Source of the DNA: Anaerolineaceae bacterium
GTDB lineage: Bacteria > Chloroflexota > Anaerolineae > Aggregatilineales > Phototrophicaceae
Direction: 5' to 3'
DNA length: 64,000 bases
NCBI GenBank assembly: GCA_002702065.1
Contig: NZXX01000013.1
Span: 248,001 to 312,000, forward strand
Part shown: piece after piece, positions 1 to 9,035 of the stretch
Numbering within the stretch: the stretch's first letter is position 1
Layout: each line of letters begins with the position of its first letter
Translations under genes and position numbers: made by a program
Notes under the pieces: generated by a model
The model's input: the letters and a program-made list of their open reading frames with translations, nothing else
The model's database searches: none
Told to the model about the DNA's origin: nothing

Positions 1-2
1 GC

Positions 3-1001
3 AGCACATTCAACCTGGCCGAAGCCATGACCTATCCAACCGCGCTGCCCCACCGGCTCGATGCAGAGGGCATGCTGCGTGTGATTCACCGGCAAGCGGA
101 CAATGACATGGGGCACGCTTCCAGTTTCTGCTTTGGTTCGACGCACGACCTGGCAAAATTCGCGGCGGCCTTGCTGACTCCGGGCGTATTGTTTGATGCG
201 GCGACCCTGCGTCATATGCAATCACCGGCGATCAGCCTGCATGTTGAGGGGGCCAATTACCCCGGCGCGCTGATGAATGCTGCTTTTGGGTTGGGGCAGG
301 AACTGGGTGAATATCGCGGCTGCCGGCTTGTGGGTCATGGCGGCATGAACCAGAGCTTCAACTGCTTCCTGAAATTGTTCCCCGACCAGCAGATTGCCCT
401 GGTGTTGCAAACCAACTACATGGGCGATGAAGATGCGCTGAACATTGTGTTTGAGCTGTTTGACGAACTGCTGCAACCATCGGCCCCGCTTCGCCCGCCG
501 GAGCCAGCTACCGTGCCGGATGCGACACAGGCGCAACGGGTTGGGGAATATATCAACCCCGCCAGAGGGATTCGAACGATCACCCTCGACAACGGGCAGC
601 TGATGCTGGACTCGCAGCACGCGCTCATCTGCATTGGCGAAGGCCAGTATGTCTATCGCTCGGACTGGCTGCGCTTCCCGGTGGCCTTTCCCTACCCCGA
701 TACACTCGTCGTGCGGGGTCTGCCGTATACACGCTTGCACCGCGAAGCATTTGAACCGGACCTGGCCCAATGGCAGACCTATGCCGGTGTGTTTGTCGAT
801 CCGTTTACCCCCTACCCCGCAGACTCAGCGATCCGGGTGCATTTTGATCAGGGACGAATCTGGATTAACGATACGGTGCAGGAAGCGCTTTCCAACACCC
901 GGTTTGTATCGGCCAGGGGGCTATACGAATTTTCCGGTCGTGGTGCGCTTCAAGTGCAGATGGGATGCCATTATGTGCGTTCGTCGCAGTCGGACACATA
1001 G
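3..1001 (+). CDS. Serine beta-lactamase-like hydrolase, C-terminal part (partial)
   Basis: The reading frame is open to the left edge, so the N-terminus with the expected SxxK nucleophile lies outside the window. What remains matches the C-terminal half of class C beta-lactamase/penicillin-binding-protein-like hydrolases: a segment with STHDLAKFAAALL, then a glycine-rich stretch ending in VGHGGMNQSF, where HGG replaces the KTG triad, followed by a strand ending in ALVLQTNY. The last ~180 residues form an extra beta-rich domain common in esterase-like members. Family members hydrolyse amide or ester bonds of peptides or drugs; the substrate cannot be told. An ABC permease pair of peptide type follows on the same strand, which would suit peptide processing and uptake, but this is inference. 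Confidence 0.75.
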   Translation, partial: STFNLAEAMTYPTALPHRLDAEGMLRVIHRQADNDMGHASSFCFGSTHDLAKFAAALLTPGVLFDAATLRHMQSPAISLHVEGANYPGALMNAAFGLGQELGEYRGCRLVGHGGMNQSFNCFLKLFPDQQIALVLQTNYMGDEDALNIVFELFDELLQPSAPLRPPEPATVPDATQAQRVGEYINPARGIRTITLDNGQLMLDSQHALICIGEGQYVYRSDWLRFPVAFPYPDTLVVRGLPYTRLHREAFEPDLAQWQTYAGVFVDPFTPYPADSAIRVHFDQGRIWINDTVQEALSNTRFVSARGLYEFSGRGALQVQMGCHYVRSSQSDT

Positions 1002-1032
1002 AGTCCCTTACCCGACCGGCGGCATTTCGTGC

Positions 1033-1038
1033 TACAAT
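1033..1038 (+). promoter_or_regulatory. Possible -10 box for the peptide-type permease pair
   Basis: TACAAT lies 33 bases before the ATG of the first permease, in the short gap after the hydrolase. I see no convincing -35 hexamer at the right distance, so this is only a candidate; the pair may also be read through from upstream. Confidence 0.3.
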
Positions 1039-1070
1039 GTCGCCCATTACTGGTTACGTCTGCCGCGTGT

Positions 1071-2030
1071 ATGCTCCGTTTTCTTAGCCAACGCCTGATT
1101 GCCTTTATCCCCACCCTGATCGGCATTTCTATTCTGGTCTTCGGTGCGATTCGGCTGGTCCCCGGCGACATTATCTCTGCCACGCTCGGCACAGAAGCCG
1201 GGATGCTGACGCAGGCGCAGCGGGCCTCGCTCGAACGCTATTACGGACTGGACAAGCCGCCGCTGGAACAGTATTTCGTCTGGATGGGCGAAGCCTTGCA
1301 GGGCAACCTGGGCCAGAGTGTGCGCCATGGCCGCCCGGTGACGGAACTGATCGCCGAGCATTTTCCGCTGACGCTGGAACTGGCGCTGCTGGCTGTGATA
1401 ATCGCGCTGCTGGTGGGGGTCCCCTTCGGCCTGATCTCAGCGATCCGGCACAACACATGGATTGATTTTGCGGGCCGCCTGTTCGCGCTGATCGGGCTGG
1501 CGGTGCCCAATTTTCTGCTTGGCACGCTCATCATTTTCGCGCTGTCGGTCTACTTCGGTATCCTGCCCAACGCCGGGAATTACGTCGATTTTACCGAAGA
1601 CCCGCTGCGCAACCTGCAACAATTGATCTTCCCGGCCATCACGCTGGGGTTTGCCTTCGCCGCGTCCGTCATGCGCATGACGCGCTCGTCCATGCTCGAA
1701 GTGCTGGGCGAGGATTACGTCCGCACCGCCCGCAGCAAGGGCCTGCGCGAACGCACCGTCATCACCCGGCACAGCCTGCGCAACGCCCTGATCCCGGTCG
1801 TCACACTGGTCGGCATCGAGATGGGCTATCTGCTGGGGGGCACATTCATCATCGAGCAGATTTTCGCACTGCCCGGCATTGGCCGCCTGCTGATCAACGC
1901 CATCTCGCAGCGGGAGTATGCGCTGGTGCAGGGGATCGTCCTGTTCATCGCGATCAATTTTGTCATCATCAACCTGCTGGTTGACCTCGTGTACGCGGCT
2001 ATCGACCCGCGCATCAGCTATGACGGCTAA
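1071..2030 (+). CDS. ABC transporter permease, DppB/OppB family
   Basis: A 319-residue inner-membrane permease of the dipeptide/oligopeptide/nickel ABC family. The N-terminus MLRFLSQRLIAFIPTLIGIS is the typical first helix, which is why this ATG is chosen over a GTG 42 bases upstream. About six transmembrane segments are visible. The EAA cytoplasmic loop appears as EDYVRTARSKGLRERTVITR, followed by ALIPVVTLVGIEMGYLLGG, as in DppB. It overlaps the next permease by 11 bases, so the two are translationally coupled. No substrate-binding protein or ATPase is present here; they would have to be to the left of the window or elsewhere. Peptides are the usual cargo of the family, but some members carry sugars or metals. 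Confidence 0.93.
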   Translation: MLRFLSQRLIAFIPTLIGISILVFGAIRLVPGDIISATLGTEAGMLTQAQRASLERYYGLDKPPLEQYFVWMGEALQGNLGQSVRHGRPVTELIAEHFPLTLELALLAVIIALLVGVPFGLISAIRHNTWIDFAGRLFALIGLAVPNFLLGTLIIFALSVYFGILPNAGNYVDFTEDPLRNLQQLIFPAITLGFAFAASVMRMTRSSMLEVLGEDYVRTARSKGLRERTVITRHSLRNALIPVVTLVGIEMGYLLGGTFIIEQIFALPGIGRLLINAISQREYALVQGIVLFIAINFVIINLLVDLVYAAIDPRISYDG

Positions 2031-2898
2031 TTCGCCATCCCTCGTCCTCGATCAACGCGCCCAGGGGCCAGGATTCCTGCGCCGGTTGCTGGGCAATATC
2101 AGCGGTGCCTTCGGTCTGCTGCTGGTGTGCATCTTCCTGCTGGTGGCACTGCTCGGTGCCGCCGGGATTACGCCGTTTCCGCCGGACAAGCAGACGCCCA
2201 TCGACCGCCTGAAGCCGCCGGACGCGCCGTACCTGATGGGCACCGACCTGTTCGGGCGCGATGTTGCCAGCCGGGTGATGAGCGGCGCGGCCAATTCGCT
2301 GCGAGTGGCGCTGGTTTCCGTCGCTCTGTCGACGCTGGTGGGCACGGCGCTCGGTGTGACGGCGGGGTTTGTCGGTGGTTGGGTGGATAACACCATCATG
2401 CGCGTGATGGACGTTTTCTTTGCCTTCCCTGCCCTGCTGCTGGCGCTGGTGGTGGTGACGGTGCTGGGGCCGGGCCTGAACAATGCGACACTGGCGATTG
2501 CCATCGTCTACACGCCGATTTTTGCGCGGGTGGCCCGCGGGCCGGTGCTGTCCGTCAAGGAGATGGAGTTCGTGCTGGCGGCGCGCTGTTTGGGCAAGCG
2601 ACCATTGGGCGTGCTGCTGATGCATGTGCTGCCCAACACCCTCGCCCCGCTGATCGTGCAGGTGAGTCTGGCGCTGTCATGGGCGCTGCTGACCGAAGCC
2701 GCGCTGAGTTTCCTCGGTCTGGGCACCCAGCCGCCAGCCGCCTCATGGGGCGTGATGCTGAGCGAAAGCCGCGGCATCGCCGAACGTGCCCCCTGGCTCA
2801 TGATCTCCCCCGGCATTGCCATCATGCTCGGTGTGCTCGGCTTCAACCTGCTCGGCGATGGCCTGCGCGATGTCCTCGACCCCCGTATGCGCCGGTAA
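2020..2898 (+). CDS. ABC transporter permease, DppC/OppC family
   Basis: A 292-residue permease, partner of the preceding one. The start overlaps the end of the upstream gene by 11 bases. It shows the OppC-type N-terminal helix (SGAFGLLLVCIFLLVALLG), the hallmark HPLGTDxxGRD-like sequence YLMGTDLFGRDVASRVM, an EAA loop (EFVLAARCLGKRPLG) and the canonical C-terminus LGDGLRDVLDPRMRR. The two permeases would form the membrane channel of a peptide-type importer. Its 3' end is echoed by a degenerate copy 1.6 kb downstream, beyond an AT-rich inserted gene. Confidence 0.93.
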   Translation: MTANSPSLVLDQRAQGPGFLRRLLGNISGAFGLLLVCIFLLVALLGAAGITPFPPDKQTPIDRLKPPDAPYLMGTDLFGRDVASRVMSGAANSLRVALVSVALSTLVGTALGVTAGFVGGWVDNTIMRVMDVFFAFPALLLALVVVTVLGPGLNNATLAIAIVYTPIFARVARGPVLSVKEMEFVLAARCLGKRPLGVLLMHVLPNTLAPLIVQVSLALSWALLTEAALSFLGLGTQPPAASWGVMLSESRGIAERAPWLMISPGIAIMLGVLGFNLLGDGLRDVLDPRMRR

Positions 2899-2954
2899 GG
2901 CAACGTGTTGCATGGAGCGGAGCCGGTGCGTGTCACGTGCAGAATGGTAAAGCT

Positions 2955-4466
2955 TTGAAGTATAGAGCGCAATTCATGATGCTGTTTATTCTGGTTTTTG
3001 TGGGCCAGGCCAGGACTCAGGACATTGTGAATAAAGCGTTTTATTACTACTCCGAGGAAGCGAGCGCATTTGTCATTGGCACAACTGAAAACAGTGAATT
3101 GCGGGTGTTCGCAGAATACGAACTACCCAGCAGTTGTTTCGATTATGACAGTTGTAATGTGTATGGACCGGGATTCTCGCCCTCGAAGAAATGGTTTTCA
3201 TGGATGTTTGACAATAATGCTGCGCGCCCTTCTGTTGATGCCCAAGCGCATGTGGTTAATGTGAATACGGGCAGACAGCAAATACTGCTGGACGGCGATG
3301 GCGGCATCAGGCATTTATCGTGGTCGCCTACGGACGATCTGCTGCTTGTGGAGCGTTTCAACTTTGCAGCAGGCAATACGACCTATTTTGTATGGGACAT
3401 CAACACAACGCGAGAGTTGTTTACCTATCCTGAAAAGGTCATCGTTGAGTGGACGCCGGATGGTCGTCTTGTGACGTATCTTCCATTGAGTGATGATGGT
3501 CCGCCCCAGATAATCATCACGGATACCTTCGGCGAAGTGTTCATGAAACACAGTGTTTCCGGGTTATGGGAGCAAAGCCAATCTTACGCTTGTAAACCGT
3601 TCTGGTCGCCGACAGGACACCTGATGTTTGTAAACGAATCAGCGCAATTGACAGTTGCGTATTCTGCTCATCGTCAAGAGTTTTCGCTCAGGTTTCAAGA
3701 TACATATCTCATTCGGGTTGAGTGGAGTGCGGACAACAACTATGCGCTGATATTTTCGAGTGATCAGTGTGCCCCTATCACGTCTTCCACAGTCACCAAT
3801 CTCTGGTTACTCTCATACCCTAACCAAGAGCTTACTTTTTTGTCCGACGCTGCTACCCCGCCGTTTCATGTAAGCCTACCGGCTCTTCAGAAACACAGTT
3901 GGTCTCCTGCCACCAACGATTTTTTCTACGTGACCACACAGAACAACACAAAGAAGCTCATCGTCGCGTCTTTGCCTGCGTTGGTATCACATGACGTCTA
4001 TGCAGATACAGAAATCAGACCCGAACAGACCGAGTGGCTGCACAACGGACAACTTGCATTTTATGGGTTATCAACTGGTGGTGATGCGTCTATTTACGTT
4101 TTTGATAGCCAAAAAAGGATGACGCATCAGTTGGTTTCTGGCAAGATAGTAAACCAAAATTTTGACTTTTCGCCCAACGAAGCGTTGATTGTTTTTGACA
4201 ACATCTCGGTTTGTAATGGAATATGCCTATTCGATGTTGAAGCGAACACGCACACTGCTTTTGAGTTTCTTCGTGACCCGGACTCCGGCGGTAGTGGTTC
4301 TGTCGAAGAGTTTCTTTGGCATCCAAATGGGGATTTACTTCTGGTAACAGGCAGCCGAGTAGGGAGCAGTCGACAGATCAATGTTATGAACGTAGAGACG
4401 TTCACCCACAGAGCACTTGATGGATGGTTTGTACTTTCGCCGGCGTCATTTGGTTGGTTCGATTAA
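2955..4466 (+). CDS. Secreted TolB/WD-like beta-propeller protein, unknown function
   Basis: About 503 residues. The N-terminus reads as a signal peptide (LKYRAQFMMLFILVFVGQARTQ); a TTG codon gives the best charged N-region, while ATG at 2976 or 2979 is the alternative. The mature part consists of repeated blades, each with a WSP/FSP turn followed by GxLxxV-type strands (LSWSPTDDLLLVE, VEWTPDGRLVTYL, FWSPTGHLMFVNE, VEWSADNNYALIF, HSWSPATNDFFYV, FSPNEALIVFD, LWHPNGDLLLVTG). These are typical of TolB-like propellers. Base composition is clearly richer in AT than the flanking transporters, and the gene sits between the permease and a remnant of a permease 3' end, both signs of insertion. No specific function can be assigned. 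Confidence 0.75.
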   Translation: MKYRAQFMMLFILVFVGQARTQDIVNKAFYYYSEEASAFVIGTTENSELRVFAEYELPSSCFDYDSCNVYGPGFSPSKKWFSWMFDNNAARPSVDAQAHVVNVNTGRQQILLDGDGGIRHLSWSPTDDLLLVERFNFAAGNTTYFVWDINTTRELFTYPEKVIVEWTPDGRLVTYLPLSDDGPPQIIITDTFGEVFMKHSVSGLWEQSQSYACKPFWSPTGHLMFVNESAQLTVAYSAHRQEFSLRFQDTYLIRVEWSADNNYALIFSSDQCAPITSSTVTNLWLLSYPNQELTFLSDAATPPFHVSLPALQKHSWSPATNDFFYVTTQNNTKKLIVASLPALVSHDVYADTEIRPEQTEWLHNGQLAFYGLSTGGDASIYVFDSQKRMTHQLVSGKIVNQNFDFSPNEALIVFDNISVCNGICLFDVEANTHTAFEFLRDPDSGGSGSVEEFLWHPNGDLLLVTGSRVGSSRQINVMNVETFTHRALDGWFVLSPASFGWFD

Positions 4467-4481
4467 GACACCATCTAGTCG

Positions 4482-4531
4482 CTTGGTGACGGCCTGCGCG
4501 ATGTCCTTGCCATCCATTCGAGGGTAAAACA
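4482..4531 (+). pseudogene. Remnant of an oppC/dppC-type permease 3' end
   Basis: CTTGGTGACGGCCTGCGCGA and the following bases translate to LGDGLRDVLA, the conserved end of OppC-type permeases. Sixteen bases (GCCTGCGCGATGTCCT) are identical to the end of the intact permease gene at 2861-2876. In the ten bases before, the three differences are all silent third-position changes. It lies directly after the beta-propeller gene. Confidence 0.6.
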
Positions 4532-4603
4532 CTCTTTAGTAATAAGTACTTAAGGATAAAGCAAGGTATTTAAGGTTATATTGTAATTATTGTAATTAAA
4601 TAC

Positions 4604-4608
4604 AGGAG
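4604..4608 (+). promoter_or_regulatory. Ribosome binding site of the DUF2130 gene
   Basis: AGGAG ten bases before the ATG fixes the start. The sequence before it is very AT-rich (repeated TTGTAATTA), unlike most leaders in this window. Confidence 0.7.
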
Positions 4609-4618
4609 AATCTTAATT

Positions 4619-5626
4619 ATGGCTACCAAGCAACCACTCATATCCTGTCCAAACTGTGGTCAGGAATTTGAACTCGATAAGGCATTCGCGGAACACTTCG
4701 AGGATGAGAAACGTAAAGCAGTCGCCCAAGCAATAGACACGTTCAAGAAAAAGACAGAAGAAGAACGTATTCAACTTGAAAATGACTTTGAAGAAGAACG
4801 TAAAGAACTCAAGAAACAAATTCAACAGCAAGCTCAAGATGATGCTGAGAAAAAATATAAACTTGAGATTGAATCCAAAGATCAGGAATTAAAGAGAATT
4901 CAGAAGCAGCTTGAAGAACTTGAAAAACGCACCCGTCAAGGATCAATGGAATTGCAGGGTGAAGCGTTGGAATCATATCTAAAAGAGGAGCTTACAACCA
5001 ATTTTCCGCTGGATACTATAACAGATGTTAAGAAAGGCCAATCTGGAGCTGATATTACACACAGCGTAATCAATACACGAGGCCAACGTTGTGGGACAAT
5101 TCTTTGGGAAGCAAAAAATACTAAAAACTGGAACGATTCATGGCTAAGAAAAATCAAAGATGATGCCTCTCAATGTAACGCACAGGTCATGGTAATTGTT
5201 TCTGTAGCGTTACCTGATGGTATCAAGGTATTTGATTTGAGAGATGGTGTCTGGGTTTGTAGTGTTGAGACAGTTTCAGCGTTGGCCCGCATAATACGCG
5301 AAAATCTGCTTCATGTCACTAACCTCCATCGAGCAATGGATGGGCAAGGCACCAAAATGGAAGCTGTGTATACCTATCTGACAAGTATGACATTCCGAGA
5401 TCGTGTTCAACGAATGGTTGAAACATGGGAATCACTAAAAAAACAAATTGATGCTGAAGAGAGGGCCATGCAAAAACAATGGAAAGAACGAAGAAAACAG
5501 CTTGATATCATGATCAATGTAACAACTGATATGTACACCGATATTTCGTGCATCATTGGGGGAGATATGCCCCGTGTAGCAGGTTTGTCGCTGGAAGCTC
5601 TCCCTGCGGGGGAGCAAGTTCAATAA
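4619..5626 (+). CDS. DUF2130 family protein with coiled coil and nuclease-like core
   Basis: A 335-residue cytoplasmic protein. Residues 10-14 form a single CPNCG knuckle, followed by a long charged coiled coil (about 30-115). The core contains D145 in SGADITHSV and E164/K166 in ILWEAKN. This spacing resembles the D...ExK active site of PD-(D/E)xK nucleases, to which DUF2130 has some resemblance; I infer rather than know this. A second helical part follows, with a Lys/Arg-rich amphipathic segment near the end. Members of the family are often found alone or in accessory islands. The gene is markedly AT-rich relative to its neighbours and follows the inserted propeller gene, so recent transfer is likely. 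Confidence 0.8.
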   Translation: MATKQPLISCPNCGQEFELDKAFAEHFEDEKRKAVAQAIDTFKKKTEEERIQLENDFEEERKELKKQIQQQAQDDAEKKYKLEIESKDQELKRIQKQLEELEKRTRQGSMELQGEALESYLKEELTTNFPLDTITDVKKGQSGADITHSVINTRGQRCGTILWEAKNTKNWNDSWLRKIKDDASQCNAQVMVIVSVALPDGIKVFDLRDGVWVCSVETVSALARIIRENLLHVTNLHRAMDGQGTKMEAVYTYLTSMTFRDRVQRMVETWESLKKQIDAEERAMQKQWKERRKQLDIMINVTTDMYTDISCIIGGDMPRVAGLSLEALPAGEQVQ

Positions 5627-5657
5627 AAAAAGGCGCGGGATCGACAGACCCCACGCC
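5625..5657 (-). terminator. Rho-independent terminator of the sugar ABC operon
   Basis: Read on the minus strand, a GC-rich stem (GGCGTGGGGTC with GATCCCGCGCC) closes over TGTC and is followed by seven T. It lies 27 bases after the stop of the binding-protein gene and overlaps the stop codon of the opposing DUF2130 gene. Confidence 0.8.
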
Positions 5658-5683
5658 CTGGTTACAAACGTTGTTGCGGAAGG

Positions 5684-7000
5684 CTACTTGACCGCCAGCC
5701 GCTCGATCAAGGCCTGCAAGTCCTGCGCTGCCTGCTCCACCGTGGACTGCCCGTAGGCAACCTGCTGGCCGATCAGCTCAAGCTCGTTGACAAATTCCTG
5801 ATCGTTCGGCAGGTTCGGACCCTGCGGGACCACGCGCCCGGCTTCGGCAATCGCGTTGTAGAGGCGGTAAACCTCGGCATCCAGCGGGGTGGCACTCTCG
5901 GAGATGGCCTCGCGCACCACCGGCGAAGAAGGCACACCACGATTGGTTTCGAGGATCGCGCCTGCTTCGGGGCTGGTCACAAAGAAGTTGATGAACAGCG
6001 CCGCGGCTTCCTTGTTTTCACTGGCATTGTTCATGCCCAGGTACTGGCTCATCTGGATCGCGTAGGCCGGATCGCCACCCGCGGGCAGCGTCGTCATACC
6101 CAGTTCGTCAGTCATAGCTGCCTGATAGGCCGCGACCTGATTACTCCAGACCAGACCCACCGCTGCATCACCGGCCACCAGCGCCGAGCTGTCCGGGCCG
6201 TCTTCAGTGTAGGTGTAGGTGGTGTCGGCGTCGGGGATCAGCCCTTCTTCGCGCATGTCGGCCCACATCTGAAGCCAGGCTTCGGCGGATTCAAGCGTCG
6301 CGTAAGAGGTGCCGCCATCGTCCAGCGTCCAGATCGGTGTGCCCTGCTGCGTGTAGAAATAGCTCATGTAGTTGGCAGTGTTGGTGCTGTTATCCACGAA
6401 CGGGAAGACACCTTCGGGCAGCGCATCTTTCAGCGTCCGGCCATAGTCGATGAATTCTTCCCACGTCATGTTGTATTCGGGCAGTTCAACGCCCGCCGCT
6501 TCGATCATCGTCTTGTTGTAAGCCAGCACAAGCGTGTTCGTGCCCAGGCTGATGGCGTACAGATTACCGTCGGCGTCTGTCGCCGGGGCAAATGCCGCCT
6601 GATCAAACGTTTCGGGCGTGTCGATCATCAGCTGCTCGCCCAGATAGTCGTTGAGCGGTTCCAGATACTGGGTGTAATCCGGCCAGTTGCCGCCGAACTG
6701 AATGATGTCGGGGGCATTGTTGGCTGCCAGCTGTGTGTCCAGAAGCTGGAAGTGGTCACCGGCACCGCCGTTGGGCTCGCCCACGATGGTGATGTCGGGA
6801 TACGCGGCCTCGAACAGCGCGATCACCTCAAGCGTTCTCTGAGCGCGGTCATCATTGCCCCACCAGCCCATGCGCAGTTCGGCAGGGCCACCCGTATATT
6901 CGGGGAGCGTGGTCGAATCCTGGGCCATGCCCGGCACGACGAAGGCTGCCAGCAGCAGCGCCAGCAAAGTCATGATCGTGATGGTTTGATATTTTCGCAT
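5684..7000 (-). CDS. Sugar ABC transporter substrate-binding protein (family 1)
   Basis: A 438-residue extracytoplasmic solute-binding protein of the maltose/multiple-sugar type. The signal peptide is MRKYQTITIMTLLALLLAAF to PGMAQ; AGGAG lies ten bases before the ATG, which rules out a longer start 72 bases upstream. The mature protein contains family features such as GDHFQLLDTQLAANNAPDIIQ, a conserved YNMTWEEFIDYGRTLK block and KEAAALFINFFVTSPEAG. It is the last gene of the LacI-permease-permease-SBP set on this strand. The divergent GH78 rhamnosidase suggests rhamnosides or their breakdown products as ligand (inference). No ATPase gene accompanies the set; a shared MsmK-type ATPase is usual for such systems. 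Confidence 0.9.
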   Translation of the reverse strand: MRKYQTITIMTLLALLLAAFVVPGMAQDSTTLPEYTGGPAELRMGWWGNDDRAQRTLEVIALFEAAYPDITIVGEPNGGAGDHFQLLDTQLAANNAPDIIQFGGNWPDYTQYLEPLNDYLGEQLMIDTPETFDQAAFAPATDADGNLYAISLGTNTLVLAYNKTMIEAAGVELPEYNMTWEEFIDYGRTLKDALPEGVFPFVDNSTNTANYMSYFYTQQGTPIWTLDDGGTSYATLESAEAWLQMWADMREEGLIPDADTTYTYTEDGPDSSALVAGDAAVGLVWSNQVAAYQAAMTDELGMTTLPAGGDPAYAIQMSQYLGMNNASENKEAAALFINFFVTSPEAGAILETNRGVPSSPVVREAISESATPLDAEVYRLYNAIAEAGRVVPQGPNLPNDQEFVNELELIGQQVAYGQSTVEQAAQDLQALIERLAVK

Positions 7001-7099
7001 CTTTGAAGTCTCCTGTTTCTGTAATGGTTTAAGTTTTGGCAGGCAAACCTGAAATCCGTTATCGGTCATCATGTCATATACATTTCTCCTGTTAGCGAA

Positions 7100-7945
7100 C
7101 TAACCTTTTATGCCCGTAGTCGAGATGCCCTGTACGAAGTATTTCTGCAACGAGAAAAACAGGATAAAAGCGGGAATAATCGAAAGTGTGGACATCGCCA
7201 GCGCGCCGCCCCAGTTGGATACTGCACCGGCATCACCGACGAACGTGCGCAGCGCCCGCGATACGGTGAAGGTGTCCGGTCGGGTGAGGTACAGCAGATG
7301 GTTGAAAAAGTCGTCCCATGTCCACAGAAATGTGAACAGCGCGGTTGTCACCAGCGCGGGGCTGGCAAGCGGAACGATGATGCGCCAGTACACGCCGATC
7401 TTGCCGCATCCGTCGATAATCGCCGCCTCCTCGATCTCTTTGGGCAGGCTGCGCATAAACTGCACAAGCAGAAATACGAAGAAGGCATCGGTCGCGAGGA
7501 ATTTCGGTACCAGTATTGGCAGGTAGGACCCTACCCACCCGAAGGTGTTGAACAGAATATAGCGCGGCACCAGCGTGACATGACCCGGCAGCATCAACGT
7601 GAGCATCATGATTGCGAACCATACTTTCCTGCCGGAGAAGCTCAGGCGCGAGAACGCATAGGCCGCCATCGAGCAGGAAATTACATTGCCGATAATGGCG
7701 ACAACGCACATGAGGAGCGAGTTGGTAAAGAATCTGCCGAAGGTCGTACCCGCATAACCCTGCCAGCCGGTGATGTAATTCTCAATCGTCAGGGTTGTAG
7801 GGATCAGGCCGGGATCGCTGAAGATCATATTGTTAGGCTTGAACGAGCTGATAATCATCCAGGCAACGGGGTAGATCATGAATACCCCCAGCGCAATGAT
7901 GAACAGATGGGTCAAGCCATGACGGAAAAATGTGTTTGTTTTCAT
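7100..7945 (-). CDS. Carbohydrate ABC permease, MalG family
   Basis: A 281-residue inner-membrane protein. The ATG begins one base after the stop of the upstream permease, with GGGGGAAT before it. The EAA loop reads EEAAIIDGCGKIGVYWRIIVP, which contacts the ATPase. The C-terminus (YFVQGISTTGIKG) is the typical MalG ending (GLTxGAVKG). About six transmembrane helices are visible. With the MalF-type neighbour it forms the channel of a sugar importer. Confidence 0.93.
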   Translation of the reverse strand: MKTNTFFRHGLTHLFIIALGVFMIYPVAWMIISSFKPNNMIFSDPGLIPTTLTIENYITGWQGYAGTTFGRFFTNSLLMCVVAIIGNVISCSMAAYAFSRLSFSGRKVWFAIMMLTLMLPGHVTLVPRYILFNTFGWVGSYLPILVPKFLATDAFFVFLLVQFMRSLPKEIEEAAIIDGCGKIGVYWRIIVPLASPALVTTALFTFLWTWDDFFNHLLYLTRPDTFTVSRALRTFVGDAGAVSNWGGALAMSTLSIIPAFILFFSLQKYFVQGISTTGIKG

Positions 7946-7946
7946 G

Positions 7947-8963
7947 TTATTCCCCCACCCCATATGACACCCACCAGCTTGATGAGCGGAAGACAATCGC
8001 CGTAATCAGCCCGATAATGAGCAGCAGCACCCAGGCCATCGCCGACGCGTAGCCCATTTCGTGGTAGGTCCAGCCCTGTATATACAGATGCAGTGTGTAG
8101 AACAGTGTCGAGTTGAGCACCCCGCCCCGGCCACCGCCGATGATATAGGCCTGGGTGAACGCCTGAAACGCGCCGATGATCTGGATGACCAGATTAAACA
8201 GAATGACTGGCGAGAGCAGCGGTATCGTAATGGAGAAGAACTGCCGCACTTTGGATGCGCCGTCCACGCTCGCCGCTTCGTAATACTCCTGCGGGATCTG
8301 CTTCAACCCGGCGAGGAAGATAATCATCGACGAACCAAACTGCCACACGGTCAGCAAGATGAGTGTCCAGAGCGCGTAATTTGGATTGGTGATCCAGCCG
8401 GGCAGGTCGGTAAAACCGAGCACCCCCAGAAACCCGTTGATCAGGCCGTCTTTCTCGAACAGTTTCCGCCACAGCACCGCAATGGCGACCGAGCCACCGA
8501 GCAAAGTCGGGATGTAATAGACCGCGCGATAAAACGGCACCCCGCGCAGCCGCTGATTCAGCAGCATGGCCACGCCCAGGGCGAAGATCAGCTTGAGCGG
8601 CACGGACACAAACACATAGGTGAACGTCACAGACAGCGACTTCATATAATATGGGTCGACCCGCATCACCTCGCCACTGGGCGCCGTAAATTCGGACAGG
8701 CCAACCACAGACCCAAACATCTTCACATAATTGCCCAGGCCGATCCATTGCGTCGAATCCGGTTGGGTGAAGTCATAGTCTGTAAAGCTGAGCGCCAGCG
8801 AGTAACCCATTGGGTACAGCGTCAGAGCGATAAAGCCGATCAGCCACGGCGCGAGGAACAGATATGCCACCGCATTGCGCTTGAACGATCTGATAACGCC
8901 GGACATAATGCGGGCAAAAAAGCCTTCGTTGGTTTGGGGTTGCAGTTGTTCAAAAGTTGTCAT
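7947..8963 (-). CDS. Carbohydrate ABC permease, MalF/UgpA family
   Basis: A 338-residue inner-membrane protein with the MalF signature YLFLAPWLIGFIALTLYPMG as first helix, TDYDF/GLGNYVKMF after it, and an EAA loop YYEAASVDGASKVRQFFSIT. It sits between the LacI regulator and the MalG-type permease on the same strand, with a 72-base gap to the regulator. The three transport genes probably belong to one transcription unit with the regulator, because no separate strong promoter is visible in that gap. Confidence 0.92.
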   Translation of the reverse strand: MTTFEQLQPQTNEGFFARIMSGVIRSFKRNAVAYLFLAPWLIGFIALTLYPMGYSLALSFTDYDFTQPDSTQWIGLGNYVKMFGSVVGLSEFTAPSGEVMRVDPYYMKSLSVTFTYVFVSVPLKLIFALGVAMLLNQRLRGVPFYRAVYYIPTLLGGSVAIAVLWRKLFEKDGLINGFLGVLGFTDLPGWITNPNYALWTLILLTVWQFGSSMIIFLAGLKQIPQEYYEAASVDGASKVRQFFSITIPLLSPVILFNLVIQIIGAFQAFTQAYIIGGGRGGVLNSTLFYTLHLYIQGWTYHEMGYASAMAWVLLLIIGLITAIVFRSSSWWVSYGVGE

Positions 8964-9035
8964 TGAGGTCGCACCTCGACTGTCACTCTCATTGGCTCAT
9001 GCCACACTGACGAAACCTGGACTACTTGTAAATCG

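Noticed and set aside
2679-2954. N-terminal extension of the beta-propeller gene into the permease gene
   Set aside because: The extension is an out-of-frame reading of the permease; a signal peptide begins at 2955 or 2976.
8061-8966. Long open frame opposite the MalF-type permease
   Set aside because: His/Gln/Arg-rich shadow of a conserved membrane protein with clear EAA and helix motifs on the other strand.
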